Below, piece by piece: positions 10,037-19,456 of a stretch of 64,000 nucleotides of DNA (its first letter is position 1; every line of letters begins with the position of its first letter). The position numbers and the translations under genes are program-made. Origin of the DNA: Streptosporangiaceae bacterium NEAU-GS5 (GTDB lineage: Bacteria; Actinomycetota; Actinomycetes; Streptosporangiales; Streptosporangiaceae); assembly GCA_017592665.1 (NCBI GenBank), contig JAGFNW010000033.1:1-64000 (forward strand). Reading direction: 5' to 3'. Under the pieces are notes generated by a model. It did no database searches, had not been told where the DNA came from, and saw only the letters and a list, made by a program, of their open reading frames with translations.

Positions 10037-13000
10037 ATGCGGGGGCGGACGCCACTCGTGCTGCGGCGCGCGCTGAGCGAGCCACTGCTGCTGGCCGCCT
10101 CGCTGGGCTCGATCTTGCTGGCCACGACCACGCTGGTCGCCCTGACCATGTACGCCGTGACCGTCGCCGAGGTCGGCGTCCGCCGGGCCATGGAGACGGC
10201 CCCCATCGCGATCACCGCGGCGACCGTCACCTCCCCCGTGACCGCGGACACCCTGCAAAACGTCGACACGGCCGTCAGAACCCACGTGAAGCAGGCTTAC
10301 CAGGGCCTTCCGGCCACCGTCCTGCGGACCATCCGATCCGACTCGTACGCCATGCCGGGTCAGCAAAAGCGCGAGCGGCCCGACCTGACCAAGTTCGCGA
10401 CGTACGAGAAACTCGAGAACCGCACCCGGCTGACCGCCGGCGCGTGGCCGCGACCGGGCGAACCGGTCCAGGTCGCGCTGACCGAGGCGGCGGCCCGCGC
10501 CATGAACCTGCACCTCGGCGACGCCTTCACGGTCGTCGGCCGGCTGACCCACAAACCCGTCCAGGCCACGGTCAGCGGACTGTTCGAGCTCCCGGATCCG
10601 TACTCCGACCAGTGGCGCGGCGACGAACTGCTGCTCCGCGGCCTGGAGACACGCGACTACACGACCTACGGGCCGCTCGTGGTGAATCCGCAGACGTTCG
10701 AGGAGCGCTTCGCCACCAACGTGTCGGCCGCCTGGCAGGCCGTGCCCGACCTGCGGGGGCTGCCGCGCGACCGGCTGCGCTCCTTCGCCGATTCGGTGTC
10801 GACCCTCGGCGACCGCCTGCACGGCGACTGCTCCACGTGCACCTCGTTCACCCGCCTGCCCGACATGCTGGGCCAGCTCGACCAGGCGGCGCTGGTCGCC
10901 CGCTCGACGATGCTGGTGCCGGTCCTGCAGCTGCTGCTGCTCGCCGCGTACGCGCTGACGCTGACCGCCCGCCTGCTGGCCGACCACCGGCGGATGGAGG
11001 TGGCGCTGCTGCGCTCGCGCGGCGCGGGCGGGCCGCGGCTGGCCCTGCTCGCGGGCGGCGAGGCCCTGCTGGTCGCGGTGCCGTCCGCCATCGTGGCACC
11101 GCTGCTGGCTCCGTGGCTGCTCCGCGGCATCAACACGATCCCGTGGATCCAGGCCGCCGGGGTCAGGCTCGATCCGGCGCCGGACGGCACGGCGTATCTG
11201 GTCTCCTGCCTCGTCGCGCTGGCCTGCGCCGTGCTGCTGGCGCTGCCCGCCCTTCGCGGCGCGCGCCGCACGTACATCGAAGAACAGGCGGCACGCGGGC
11301 GCGGCGACCGGCAGGGGCTGATCCAGCGGATGGGCGCCGACCTGGCGCTCCTCGCGGTGGCGGCGCTCGCCATCTGGCAGCTGGGGCACTACGGCGGGCC
11401 GGTGACCGCGACCGCGGCCGGCGGCCTAGGCGTCGACCCGCTGATCGTGACGGGCCCGGCGCTGGCTCTGTTGTGCGGCGGCATGCTTGGGCTGCGGCTC
11501 GTGCCGCTCGTGTCAGGGCTCGCCGAGCGGGTGCTCGGCCGCCGCCGCTCGCTCGCGCCCGCGCTCGGAGCCTGGCAGGTGAGCCGGCGGCCGCTTCGTT
11601 ACGCCGGGCCGGCGCTGCTGCTCACGATGGCCATCGCGATCGGCGTGGTGTCGATGGCGACCGCGGCGACCTGGCGGGCCTCGCAGGAAGACCAGGCGCG
11701 CCACCAGGCCGGCGCCGACCTCCGGGTGGGCGGCCCGCTCGACTCTCCAGAGCTCGGCGTGCTCGGCCGCGGCGCGCGCCTCGCCGCGCTGCCCGGGGTC
11801 ACCCGGGTGGCCCCCGTGGTCCGGGCCAACACCGACCTCGCCGGGGCCGACGCCACGCTGCTGGCCGCCGACGCCGACCGGCTGGACGGCCTGCTGCTGC
11901 TCCGCCGCGACCTCGCGCCCGACTCGGTCGCCGTGCTGGCGCGCAAGCTCGCCGCGGCCCGGCCGTCCGGGCGGCCCATGCCGGTGCCCGGCACGCCGCG
12001 CACGCTGACCTGGCAGGTCAGCCTCACTCCGGTCGAAGGCGCGGTGCGGCTGAGCGCCATCGTGCGGGACGCCCTGGGCGCGTCCCGCGAGTTCGTCATC
12101 GGGCCGCTCGTCGCGGACGGCCGCACGCACGCCTACACGACCGACATCGCGGCGCTCGCAGGGCGGTCGGGCAAGGTCGCCTACCCGCTCGCCGTACAGG
12201 CCATGCTGTTCGACATGCCCAACCCGGCGCCCTTCACCCTGCGCGTCGGCGGCCTGGAGTCGTGGACCGCCAAGCCCGACCGGGCGCATCCGGTCGAGCT
12301 GAACGGATCGACGGTCACCTTCAGCGACGACAAGAGCGAGCAGGACATGCGGCTGGCGCTGCTGCCTCCCGGCTCGGGCGCGGACCATCCGCTGCCCGTG
12401 ATCATCACGGCCGACCTGGCCAAACGGGCCGATCTGAAGGTGGGGTCGGCGGTGGACGTCTCCCTGGGCGGCGTGCCGACGCCGATCGTGCCGGTCGCGA
12501 TCCTCCCGGCCATGCCCGGCACCACCGCGGGCGAGCCCGCCGTGCTGACCGACCTGGTCACGCTGACGGCCCGCGACCTCGCCTCGGGCCGCCCGCCGCG
12601 TACGGTCACCGAGTGGTGGCTGGCCACGCGGGGCGGCGACACGGCCCCGGCCGCCGCGGAGCTGGCCCGGCATCGGGAGTGGGACCAGACGGTCGTCGAC
12701 CGGGCCGCGCTGACGCGGCAGCTGCGCGACGACCCGCTGGCCGGCGGCCTGCAGGGGGCGCTCGTGCTGGGCTTCCTCGCGGCACTCGTCTTCGCCCTGC
12801 TCGGCTTCCTGGTCAACGCGGCTGTGGCGGCGCGAGAACGAACCGCGGAGTTCGCCCTGCTACGCGCGCTCGGCGTCAGCCATCGGCAGGTGTTCGGGCT
12901 GCTCGCGGTCGAGCAGGCGTTCATCGTGGCGCTGTCGCTGGCGGCTGGCACGGCGCTCGCCGTCACGGTCGCCGTGCTCGTCGTGCCGCACATCGTGCTC

Positions 13001-13171
13001 ACCGGCCAGGCGACCGCGGTGACCCCTGGCGTGCTGCTGGACATCCCGTGGGGGGCGACGGCGGCGCTGCTCGTGGGCGTCGGCGTGGCGCTGTTCGCCA
13101 TCGTGGCCGGGCTGGCCCGGCAGCTGCGCCGCCAAGGGCTCGGCCGCGCGCTCCGGATCGGGGAGGACTGA
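10037..13171 (+). CDS. FtsX/MacB-type ABC transporter permease (large, first subunit)
   Basis: A 1044-residue ABC permease with two FtsX-like membrane blocks. An N-terminal helix (LLLAASLGSILLATTTLVALTM) is followed by a periplasm-type domain of about 260 residues. A block of four or more helices comes next (LLLLAAYALTLTARLLADHRR onward), then a second large exported domain and a final FtsX block (LVLGFLAALVFALLGFLVN, ALLRALGVSHRQVFGLL). This layout belongs to exporters that move lipids, lipoproteins or peptides by mechanotransmission. GGGAGG at 10029-10034 supports ATG 10037. Its stop overlaps the next start (TGATG). It is the first gene of a four-gene operon. No substrate gene or sensor is adjacent. 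Confidence 0.85.
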   Translation: MRGRTPLVLRRALSEPLLLAASLGSILLATTTLVALTMYAVTVAEVGVRRAMETAPIAITAATVTSPVTADTLQNVDTAVRTHVKQAYQGLPATVLRTIRSDSYAMPGQQKRERPDLTKFATYEKLENRTRLTAGAWPRPGEPVQVALTEAAARAMNLHLGDAFTVVGRLTHKPVQATVSGLFELPDPYSDQWRGDELLLRGLETRDYTTYGPLVVNPQTFEERFATNVSAAWQAVPDLRGLPRDRLRSFADSVSTLGDRLHGDCSTCTSFTRLPDMLGQLDQAALVARSTMLVPVLQLLLLAAYALTLTARLLADHRRMEVALLRSRGAGGPRLALLAGGEALLVAVPSAIVAPLLAPWLLRGINTIPWIQAAGVRLDPAPDGTAYLVSCLVALACAVLLALPALRGARRTYIEEQAARGRGDRQGLIQRMGADLALLAVAALAIWQLGHYGGPVTATAAGGLGVDPLIVTGPALALLCGGMLGLRLVPLVSGLAERVLGRRRSLAPALGAWQVSRRPLRYAGPALLLTMAIAIGVVSMATAATWRASQEDQARHQAGADLRVGGPLDSPELGVLGRGARLAALPGVTRVAPVVRANTDLAGADATLLAADADRLDGLLLLRRDLAPDSVAVLARKLAAARPSGRPMPVPGTPRTLTWQVSLTPVEGAVRLSAIVRDALGASREFVIGPLVADGRTHAYTTDIAALAGRSGKVAYPLAVQAMLFDMPNPAPFTLRVGGLESWTAKPDRAHPVELNGSTVTFSDDKSEQDMRLALLPPGSGADHPLPVIITADLAKRADLKVGSAVDVSLGGVPTPIVPVAILPAMPGTTAGEPAVLTDLVTLTARDLASGRPPRTVTEWWLATRGGDTAPAAAELARHREWDQTVVDRAALTRQLRDDPLAGGLQGALVLGFLAALVFALLGFLVNAAVAARERTAEFALLRALGVSHRQVFGLLAVEQAFIVALSLAAGTALAVTVAVLVVPHIVLTGQATAVTPGVLLDIPWGATAALLVGVGVALFAIVAGLARQLRRQGLGRALRIGED

Positions 13172-15747
13172 TGCCGATCACGTTGCTGCGCGTGCACAAG
13201 GGGGCGGCGGCCGTGCTCGCGCTGCTGGCCCTGTCGGCGTCGCTGCTGCTGGCCGCGCTGCCACGGGCGTTCGAGCGGTCGTACGACCAGGCGCTGTCGG
13301 ACGTGCTCGGCGGCGCGGTCGCGACCACGACGGATCTCACGGTCGGCGAGCGGCCCTTCGACTCGCCGGAGCTGCTGACGGAGCCGGCTCAGTTCGCCGC
13401 TCGAGATGACCTGTGGCGCCGAACCCTGCCGCCCGAGTTGAGGCGGATCATGGCGAGCAAGTCCACCGACTTCGGCGCGGAGACGTTCCTTACGCCGGTG
13501 GCCGATCGCTTCGACAAGCTCGGCTTCGGCACGCAGTACCTCGACCTCGCCTGGCTGCCGGCGGCCGAGCAGCGGGTCCGCTACGTCAAGGGCAAGCCCC
13601 CCGGGCCGGCCGGCGCGATCACGTACAAGGGCCAGCGAATCGTCCGCTACGACGTCGCCGTGGCGAGCGACGCGGTCACCCAGATGGGCCTCGACGTCGG
13701 CGCGACCGTGGTGCTCGGCTACAGCGACCCCATGGCGGCCCGGGTCACCGGCGTCTACGAGCTGACCGACCCCAAGGACCGCTACTGGGATCATCACCTG
13801 AACGTGCCCAAGGTGACGGTGCGCGCGAAAGACCTCGACGAGGAATACCTCATCACCGGGCTGACCAGCGCGGACAGCCTCAAGTACCTCAACGCGCACC
13901 GCAATCTGAACTACTTCTGGGTCCTCGGGACCGACCGGAGCGCGCTGACGGCCAGGGACGCCCAGCAGGTGATCGACGCGATCGATGTCTACCGGCGCGC
14001 CGTCACCGGCCGGACCACCAACTTCAGGCCGTACACCCTGGACACCGGGCTGAACGACCTCCTCAAGGGCTACCTGCAGCGACTGGCGACCGCGCAGACC
14101 CTCATGCTGCTCATCCTCGGCGGGCTCGGGCTGGTCGCGATCGGCGTCGCGGCGCTCGCGGCGCAACTGCTCACCGAGCGGATGCGGTCCGGCCTGACGC
14201 TGATGCGGGCGCGCGGGGGCGGCCTGGGCCAGCTCGTGGTCACGGGCACGTCCGTCGTCGCGCTGGTGACGCTGCCCGCCGTGTTGGTCGGGTACGGCCT
14301 GGCCGCCCTGGTCCCTGGGCCGGTCACCCTGGCGGTTCACCTTGGCCCGGCGCTGCTCGCGGTGGCGGCCATCGCGTACACCGCCGGACGGCTCGCGCTC
14401 ACCCATCGACGGCCGTTGGACGAGCGGCGCGACGACGTCGTGGCCCGTAAGCCGTCACCGCGCCGGCTGGTGCTGGAGGCCACGGTCGCCGGGCTGGCCC
14501 TGGCCGGGGCCTACCTGCTGCGCACGCGCGGACTACAGGAGTCCGACCCGTTCCTGATGGCCGTGCCCGCCGCGCTGACCCTGGCGGCCGCGCTCATCAC
14601 CGTGCGCTGCTATCCGCTGCCGTTGCGGCTGTTCGTGTGGCTGACCGCGCGGCGGCGACCGGCCGTGCCGTTCCTGGGGTTCACCCGGGCGGCCAGAGGC
14701 CGTTCTGTCGCCGCGCTGCCGGTGCTGGTGCTGCTGCCCGCGCTGGCCGTGTCGGTGTTCGGATCGGTGGTGTCGGCCGCGGTCGGCGACACCCAGCGGG
14801 TGGCCGCCTGGCAGCAGGTCGGCGCGTCGGCGCGGGTCGAGCGGGAGGAAGCGATCACGCCCGAGATGATCCAACGGATCCAGCGGACGCCCGGGGTCGA
14901 GGCGGTCGTGCCGGTGGCCAAGGGCAACTCCGACGTCGGCGGACATCCGACGACGGTCGTGGCCGTCGACCTCGGGGCGTACCGGAAGATCCTCGCGGGG
15001 ACGCCGCTGACCGTGCCGGACGCGCCGCGAACCGTGCCGGGTGGGGTGGGCGGGCTCGTCTCGCCATCGCTTGGCGGAGCGCCGACGTTCGAGATCGACT
15101 GGCCGTCGAAGGTGCGGGTCGTGCGGACGGGGACGATCACCGGACTGAACGGCCTCGCCTCGCCGGAATACAACCTGGTCGTGGTGCCGTTCGACGGTCC
15201 GGCGAACACGCTGCTGATCAAGGGAGGCGTCCGGAAGGACGACCTGGCCGCGGCCGTGAACGCCCCCGACGCCCTGATCATGACCGTGGACGACTCGCTG
15301 CGCCAGATCCAGGACGCCCCGCTGACCAGCACCGTCCTCGCCGCGTTCACCATCGTCACGATCGCCCTCGGGGCGTACGCGCTGATCGCGGTGATCATCG
15401 CGCTGGTGGCCGGGGCCGCCGACCGGGCCAAGGCGCTGGCCTATCTGCGCACGCTGGGCCTGTCGCAGCGGCAGGCGCGCGGCCTGACCGTGCTCGAGGT
15501 CACGCCGTTGATCGTGCTCACGGCGGTGGCCGGCCTGCTGCTCGGGCTCGCGCTGCCGGCCGCCCTCGCGCCGGGAATCGATCTCTCCGCGTACGCCGGG
15601 TCGGCGGTCGACGGGTTCCCCCTCACACTGGGGACACCGACGCTGCTGGCGGCCGGGCTGACCGCGGTCGCCGTACTGGGGGCGTTCGCGCACGCGAGCG
15701 CCGGTCGCGCCGTCACAGGCGCGCTTCGACTGGGAGAATCCGCATGA
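13171..15747 (+). CDS. FtsX/MacB-type ABC transporter permease (second subunit)
   Basis: An 858-residue permease of the same type as its neighbour, probably its heterodimer partner. An N-terminal helix (GAAAVLALLALSASLLLAALP) is followed by an exported domain. Helices from LMLLILGGLGLVAIGVAALA onward with the motif LTERMRSGLTLMRARGGG come next, then a second exported domain, and a C-terminal FtsX block (VLAAFTIVTIALGAYALIAV, ALAYLRTLGLSQRQARGL). It starts one base inside the upstream stop and overlaps the ATPase start by four bases (ATGA). The two permeases are unequal in length and are not simple duplicates. Confidence 0.85.
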   Translation: MPITLLRVHKGAAAVLALLALSASLLLAALPRAFERSYDQALSDVLGGAVATTTDLTVGERPFDSPELLTEPAQFAARDDLWRRTLPPELRRIMASKSTDFGAETFLTPVADRFDKLGFGTQYLDLAWLPAAEQRVRYVKGKPPGPAGAITYKGQRIVRYDVAVASDAVTQMGLDVGATVVLGYSDPMAARVTGVYELTDPKDRYWDHHLNVPKVTVRAKDLDEEYLITGLTSADSLKYLNAHRNLNYFWVLGTDRSALTARDAQQVIDAIDVYRRAVTGRTTNFRPYTLDTGLNDLLKGYLQRLATAQTLMLLILGGLGLVAIGVAALAAQLLTERMRSGLTLMRARGGGLGQLVVTGTSVVALVTLPAVLVGYGLAALVPGPVTLAVHLGPALLAVAAIAYTAGRLALTHRRPLDERRDDVVARKPSPRRLVLEATVAGLALAGAYLLRTRGLQESDPFLMAVPAALTLAAALITVRCYPLPLRLFVWLTARRRPAVPFLGFTRAARGRSVAALPVLVLLPALAVSVFGSVVSAAVGDTQRVAAWQQVGASARVEREEAITPEMIQRIQRTPGVEAVVPVAKGNSDVGGHPTTVVAVDLGAYRKILAGTPLTVPDAPRTVPGGVGGLVSPSLGGAPTFEIDWPSKVRVVRTGTITGLNGLASPEYNLVVVPFDGPANTLLIKGGVRKDDLAAAVNAPDALIMTVDDSLRQIQDAPLTSTVLAAFTIVTIALGAYALIAVIIALVAGAADRAKALAYLRTLGLSQRQARGLTVLEVTPLIVLTAVAGLLLGLALPAALAPGIDLSAYAGSAVDGFPLTLGTPTLLAAGLTAVAVLGAFAHASAGRAVTGALRLGESA

Positions 15748-16676
15748 GCGTGTCCGATCTCTCTTCCCTGGAGGCCGCGGCGCTGGCGCGGCGGCCTGCG
15801 TTCGGCGACAGCGCCCACATCCTGTGCGACAACCTGGTCCGCATCTACAAGACCGAGGGCGTCGAGGTGGTGGCCCTGCAGGGCCTCGACCTGCTGATCG
15901 ACAAGGGTGAGCTGGTCGCCATCGTGGGCGCGTCGGGCTCGGGCAAGTCGACCCTGCTCAACGTGCTGTCCGGGCTGGACGTGCCGACGGCCGGGCTGGC
16001 CCGGGTGGCCGGAATGGACCTGTTGTCGATGAGCGCCAAGGACCGGCTGCGTTATCGGCGGTCGATCGTGGGCTTCATCTGGCAGCAGACCGCGCGCAAC
16101 CTGCTGCCGTATCTCAGCGCGCGGGAGAACGTGCTGCTGCCGATGCGGCTCGCCCGGCGGCCCCGGTCCGCGCGGCAACGCGCCGATGAGCTGCTGGAGC
16201 TGCTCGGGGTGGCCGACTGCGCGAGCCGTACGCCTGCCGAGATGTCGGGCGGCCAGCAGCAGCGGGTGGCGATCGCGGTGGCGCTGGCCAACGAGCCCGG
16301 GGTCATCCTCGCCGACGAGCCGACCGGTGAGCTGGACAGCGAGACCTCGGCCGAGGTGTTCGCGGCGCTGCGGGCCGCCAACCGGGAGCTCGGCGTGACC
16401 GCCGTCATCGTCACGCACGACCCGCTGGTGTCCGAGCAGGTCGACCGTACGGTGGGAATCCGGGACGGCCGGACGTCGAGCGAGACGCTGCGCCGGACGT
16501 CGGAGGACGGCGATGTGATCGCCGAGGAGTACGCGGTGCTCGACCGGGTCGGGCGGCTGCAGCTGCCGCGCGACTTCATGAGCGCCCTGGAAATGGAACG
16601 CCGGGTCCGCCTCGAGCTGGAACGCGACCACATCGGCGTGTGGCCTGTGCGAGAGGACGCGTCCGACGATGAGTGA
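15744..16676 (+). CDS. ABC transporter ATP-binding protein with C-terminal extension
   Basis: A 310-residue ATPase that should energise the two upstream permeases. The Walker A is GASGSGKST, the Q-loop is FIWQQTARNLLPYLSA, the signature MSGGQQQRV, Walker B VILADEPTGELDS, and the H-loop VTHDP. This is the LolD/MacB class that pairs with FtsX permeases. About 35 N-terminal residues precede the domain. About 70 C-terminal residues after the H-loop (from RRTSEDGDVIAEEYAVLDRV) are not part of the standard fold and may be regulatory. It overlaps both neighbours. Confidence 0.9.
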   Translation: MSVSDLSSLEAAALARRPAFGDSAHILCDNLVRIYKTEGVEVVALQGLDLLIDKGELVAIVGASGSGKSTLLNVLSGLDVPTAGLARVAGMDLLSMSAKDRLRYRRSIVGFIWQQTARNLLPYLSARENVLLPMRLARRPRSARQRADELLELLGVADCASRTPAEMSGGQQQRVAIAVALANEPGVILADEPTGELDSETSAEVFAALRAANRELGVTAVIVTHDPLVSEQVDRTVGIRDGRTSSETLRRTSEDGDVIAEEYAVLDRVGRLQLPRDFMSALEMERRVRLELERDHIGVWPVREDASDDE

Positions 16677-17352
16677 GCCCCTGGTTGTCGTGGAAGGCCT
16701 GCGGAAGGTCTATCCGCGGAGCGTGGAGGCCCTGCGGGGCGTCTCGTTCGAGGCCTGGCCCGGGGAGCTGATCGCGATCCGCGGCCGGTCGGGGTCGGGC
16801 AAGACGACCCTGCTCAACCTGGTCGGCGGCCTGGACACGCCGACCGAGGGCCGCGTCGTCGTCGCCGGTCACACCGTGACGGAGATGTCCGAGCGGAGCC
16901 TGCTGGCGCTGCGGCGGGAGGTGGTCGGGTTCGTGTTCCAGTCGTTCGGGCTGATTCCTGTGCTGTCGGCCGCCGAGAACGTCGGGGTGCCCATGCGGCT
17001 GGCGCGATTCCCCGTCGCCGAGCGGGAGGAGCGGGCCCGCATGCTGCTGGCGCTGGTCGGCCTGGAAAAGCACGCCAACCAGCGCCCTTATGAGCTGTCC
17101 GGAGGTCAGCAGCAGCGGGTCGCGATCGCCCGGTCGCTGGCCAACCGGCCGCGGCTGCTGATCGCCGACGAGCCGACCGGACAGCTCGACTCCCAGACCG
17201 CCCGGCAGATCATGCAGCTGATCCGGGCCGTCGTGCGCAGCGAGGGCGTCACCGCGCTCGTCGCCACGCACGACGCCAGCCTCATCAGCCTGGCCGACCG
17301 GGTACTGGAACTGCGCGACGGCTCTTTCGCAGCCGCCGAACCCGCCGCCTGA
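16669..17352 (+). CDS. ABC transporter ATP-binding protein (second ATPase)
   Basis: A 227-residue LolD/MacB-class ATPase. It has Walker A GRSGSGKTT, Q-loop FVFQSFGLIPVLSAAENV, signature LSGGQQQRV, Walker B LLIADEPTGQLDSQ and H-loop ATHDA. It starts 8 bp inside the preceding ATPase gene. The operon thus encodes two distinct ATPases and two distinct permeases, which suggests an ATPase heterodimer or two exporters made together. Its last 68 bp overlap the 3' end of the convergent MFS gene. Confidence 0.9.
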   Translation: MSEPLVVVEGLRKVYPRSVEALRGVSFEAWPGELIAIRGRSGSGKTTLLNLVGGLDTPTEGRVVVAGHTVTEMSERSLLALRREVVGFVFQSFGLIPVLSAAENVGVPMRLARFPVAEREERARMLLALVGLEKHANQRPYELSGGQQQRVAIARSLANRPRLLIADEPTGQLDSQTARQIMQLIRAVVRSEGVTALVATHDASLISLADRVLELRDGSFAAAEPAA

Positions 17353-18688
17353 CCCCTTCGGCCCGCACCCCCTCGGCCCGCACCCCCTCGGCCCGCACCC
17401 CCTCGGCCCGCACCCCCTCGCCGCCCGCTCCCGAGACCACCTCGCCGTTCATCCCCGAGGTCGCCTCGTCACCCACCCCCGAGACCGCCTCGGAGCGCAG
17501 GCCGGAGGGCTTCCTGGCACGCACATCGGGCAGGGCCAGCACCGCCAGGTTCGCCACGGCCACCAGCACCGCCGCCACCAGCAGCGGCAACCGCGTCCCC
17601 ACCACCGAGGCGATCGGCGCGGCCACGGCCAGGCCCAGCGGCCGGGCGGCGTACGAGATGAGCGCGTCGAACGAGCCGACCCGGCCGAGCGCCTCGGCGG
17701 GAATGCGCTGCTGGACGACGGTCTCCCAGATCGGGCTGAGCACGCCGAGTCCGAAGAGGGCCACGAAATAGGCGACCGCGACGACCGCGATCGGAGCCGG
17801 GATGGCGAAGGCGGCCAGCGGCACCCCATAGGAGGCGGCCCAGATGGCGGCGACGGCCAGTGGCCGCCGGATCCGCATCCGCGGCGCCGCGAACACCCCC
17901 GCGATCAGGCCGATGGATCCAGCCTGCGCGATGACGACCCACGAGGTCTCGCCGCCCAGATGACTCACGGCGATCAGCGGCCCAAGGGTCAGCAGCACAC
18001 CGGCCGCGAGGTGCCATACCCCGTGCCCGAGCACGCTGACCAGGAACCACGGATGACGCTTGACCTCGCTCCACCCCTCGCGGAGCTCGGCTCCGAAGCC
18101 CGCGCGCACCTCCTGCGCGGACGCGACCGCGGCCGCCTGGACCTGAGGCCGCAGCCCGCCAAGAGTCAGCGCCGAACCCGCGAACAGCCCCGCCGCCACG
18201 ATGAACGACCAGCCAGGGTGTACAGCCAAAGTCAGCGCGCCCGCGATCGAGGGGCCTGCCATCTGGGCCACGCCGGTCGCCACGCCGATGCGCGCATTGG
18301 CCTTCAGCCGGTCGCCCTCCGCGACCACCGAGGTGACCAGCGGCGATACGGCCGGCACGCCGAAGGCCACGGCCACGCCGGTCAGCGCGGCGAGCCCGGC
18401 CAGGACCGGCATGGAGACATGGCCTGCCAGCAGGGCGACGCCGATCGCCAGCTGGGCCGCGCACCGGGCCAGGTCGGTGACCAGCGCCAGACGGCGCGGG
18501 GCGATCCGGTCGGCCAGCACGCCGCCGACCGGGAGCAGGAGCAGCAGCGGGACGAGCTCGGCGGCGAGAACAAGCCCGAGGTCAGTGGCCGAACCGGTGG
18601 CCCGGATCACGGCCAGAGTCAGAGCGGTGGGGATCAGCGCCGTGGCCAGCGCGGCCACGGCCCTTCCAGCGACCAGTCGGTGCATCAT
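17285..18688 (-). CDS. MFS transporter (MarR-controlled efflux pump)
   Basis: A 467-residue major facilitator of the drug/enterobactin-exporter (MFS_3-like) type with twelve predicted helices. The A-motif-like loop is GGVLADRIAPRRLALVTD. It probably exports small toxic compounds; the substrate is unknown. Two adjacent ATG codons start it, about 8 bp after a -10-like TTACCT on the minus strand, so the mRNA may be leaderless. After the last helix it has an unusual 70-residue tail, part of which is a GVRAE repeat encoded by a 15-bp minisatellite. The tail then runs 68 bp into the convergent ABC ATPase gene. The original stop was probably lost and replaced by read-through into the repeat. Confidence 0.88.
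   Translation of the reverse strand: MMHRLVAGRAVAALATALIPTALTLAVIRATGSATDLGLVLAAELVPLLLLLPVGGVLADRIAPRRLALVTDLARCAAQLAIGVALLAGHVSMPVLAGLAALTGVAVAFGVPAVSPLVTSVVAEGDRLKANARIGVATGVAQMAGPSIAGALTLAVHPGWSFIVAAGLFAGSALTLGGLRPQVQAAAVASAQEVRAGFGAELREGWSEVKRHPWFLVSVLGHGVWHLAAGVLLTLGPLIAVSHLGGETSWVVIAQAGSIGLIAGVFAAPRMRIRRPLAVAAIWAASYGVPLAAFAIPAPIAVVAVAYFVALFGLGVLSPIWETVVQQRIPAEALGRVGSFDALISYAARPLGLAVAAPIASVVGTRLPLLVAAVLVAVANLAVLALPDVRARKPSGLRSEAVSGVGDEATSGMNGEVVSGAGGEGVRAEGVRAEGVRAEGVRAEGVRRRVRRLRKSRRAVPVPGRPG
17359..17418. repeat. Four perfect 15-bp tandem repeats inside the MFS gene
   Basis: CGGCCCGCACCCCCT is repeated exactly four times, with a diverged copy at its left edge. Read on the minus strand it encodes the pentapeptide GVRAE. 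Because 15 is a multiple of three, copy-number change alters only the length of the MFS tail. Confidence 0.9.
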
Positions 18689-18719
18689 GCCTACGAAGGT
18701 AATTTGCCACCTAATGTTT

Positions 18720-18742
18720 CGTCAACAAAATATTTGTTGACG
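18720..18742. promoter_or_regulatory. MarR operator between the MFS and marR genes
   Basis: CGTCAACAAA (18720-18729) and TTTGTTGACG (18733-18742) are perfect 10-bp inverted arms around a 3-bp centre. On the minus strand the arm gives a -35 TTGACG, 17 bp before TTACCT (18702-18697). On the plus strand TATAGT (18743-18748) abuts the palindrome and lies 6 bp before the marR GTG. A repressor bound here would block both divergent promoters. Confidence 0.85.
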
Positions 18743-18754
18743 TATAGTGGCCCC

Positions 18755-19252
18755 GTGGAGAGCACGGAAGACTCGGTGGACCGGCACATCGCCCGCTGGC
18801 GCGGCAAGGCGCCCTTCGACGAGCGCGTCGAGGCCATCGTCACGCGCATGCAGTTCCTGGTGAAGCACGTGTCCCAGGCCAAGGACGACGCGTTGGCCGC
18901 GGTGGGGCTGCAAGAGTTCGAGTACGAGGTCCTGCACCGGCTCGGGTCACGCGGCACGGCCGGCCGGGCCACACCGTCCGAGCTGGCGGCCGAGCTGAAG
19001 ATGTCACCCGCCGGCATGACGGGGCGGCTCGACACCCTGGAGAAGGCCGGCATGGTTCAGCGGATCCGCAGCGACACCGACCGGCGCCGCGTCGACGTCG
19101 AACTCACCGAATCCGGCCGCATCACCTGGCTGCGCGCCATGGACCTACGCGGCGAAGTCGAAGACTCCATGGTCGGCATCCTCGACCAGGACGCCCAAGA
19201 CACCCTCTCCGCCCTCCTGAAACGCATGCTCCTCCACGTCGAATCCCGCTGA
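18755..19252 (+). CDS. MarR-family transcriptional regulator
   Basis: A 165-residue winged-helix repressor. The recognition region is ATPSELAAELKMSPAGMTGRLDTLEKAGMVQR, followed by the wing DTDRRRVDVELTESGR. MarR proteins bind palindromes as dimers and leave DNA when a phenolic or other ligand binds. It should regulate itself and the divergent MFS pump through the 23-bp operator directly upstream. The GTG start follows the -10-like TATAGT by 6 bp, so translation is probably leaderless. The frame is open far upstream only because it is antisense to the MFS gene. Confidence 0.92.
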   Translation: MESTEDSVDRHIARWRGKAPFDERVEAIVTRMQFLVKHVSQAKDDALAAVGLQEFEYEVLHRLGSRGTAGRATPSELAAELKMSPAGMTGRLDTLEKAGMVQRIRSDTDRRRVDVELTESGRITWLRAMDLRGEVEDSMVGILDQDAQDTLSALLKRMLLHVESR

Positions 19253-19305
19253 CTCACAGGAGGAAGCCAGCGCCAGAAAGAGTCCCCGAACGGCCAGACG
19301 CGCAC

Positions 19306-19430
19306 GACCGAACCTGACGACCGAACCAGAACGACCGGACCCGAACGACCGGATCCGAACGACCGAACCAGAACGGCTGGAGACGAAGACGGCTGGACCC
19401 GAACGACCGAACCCGAACGGTCAGACCAGG
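19306..19430. repeat. Degenerate 14-bp tandem repeats between marR and holA
   Basis: About eight imperfect units based on GACCGAACCAGAAC fill the gap between the convergent marR and holA genes. I see no hairpin typical of a terminator and no gene in 19253-19456. Confidence 0.65.
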
Positions 19431-19456
19431 AGGGTCGGACCAGAGGCGGCGGCTCG

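Noticed and set aside
10444-13170. Frame continuing upstream of the second permease
   Set aside because: It is an alternate frame inside the first permease gene. The permease start ATG 13171 overlaps the preceding stop, as at the other junctions.
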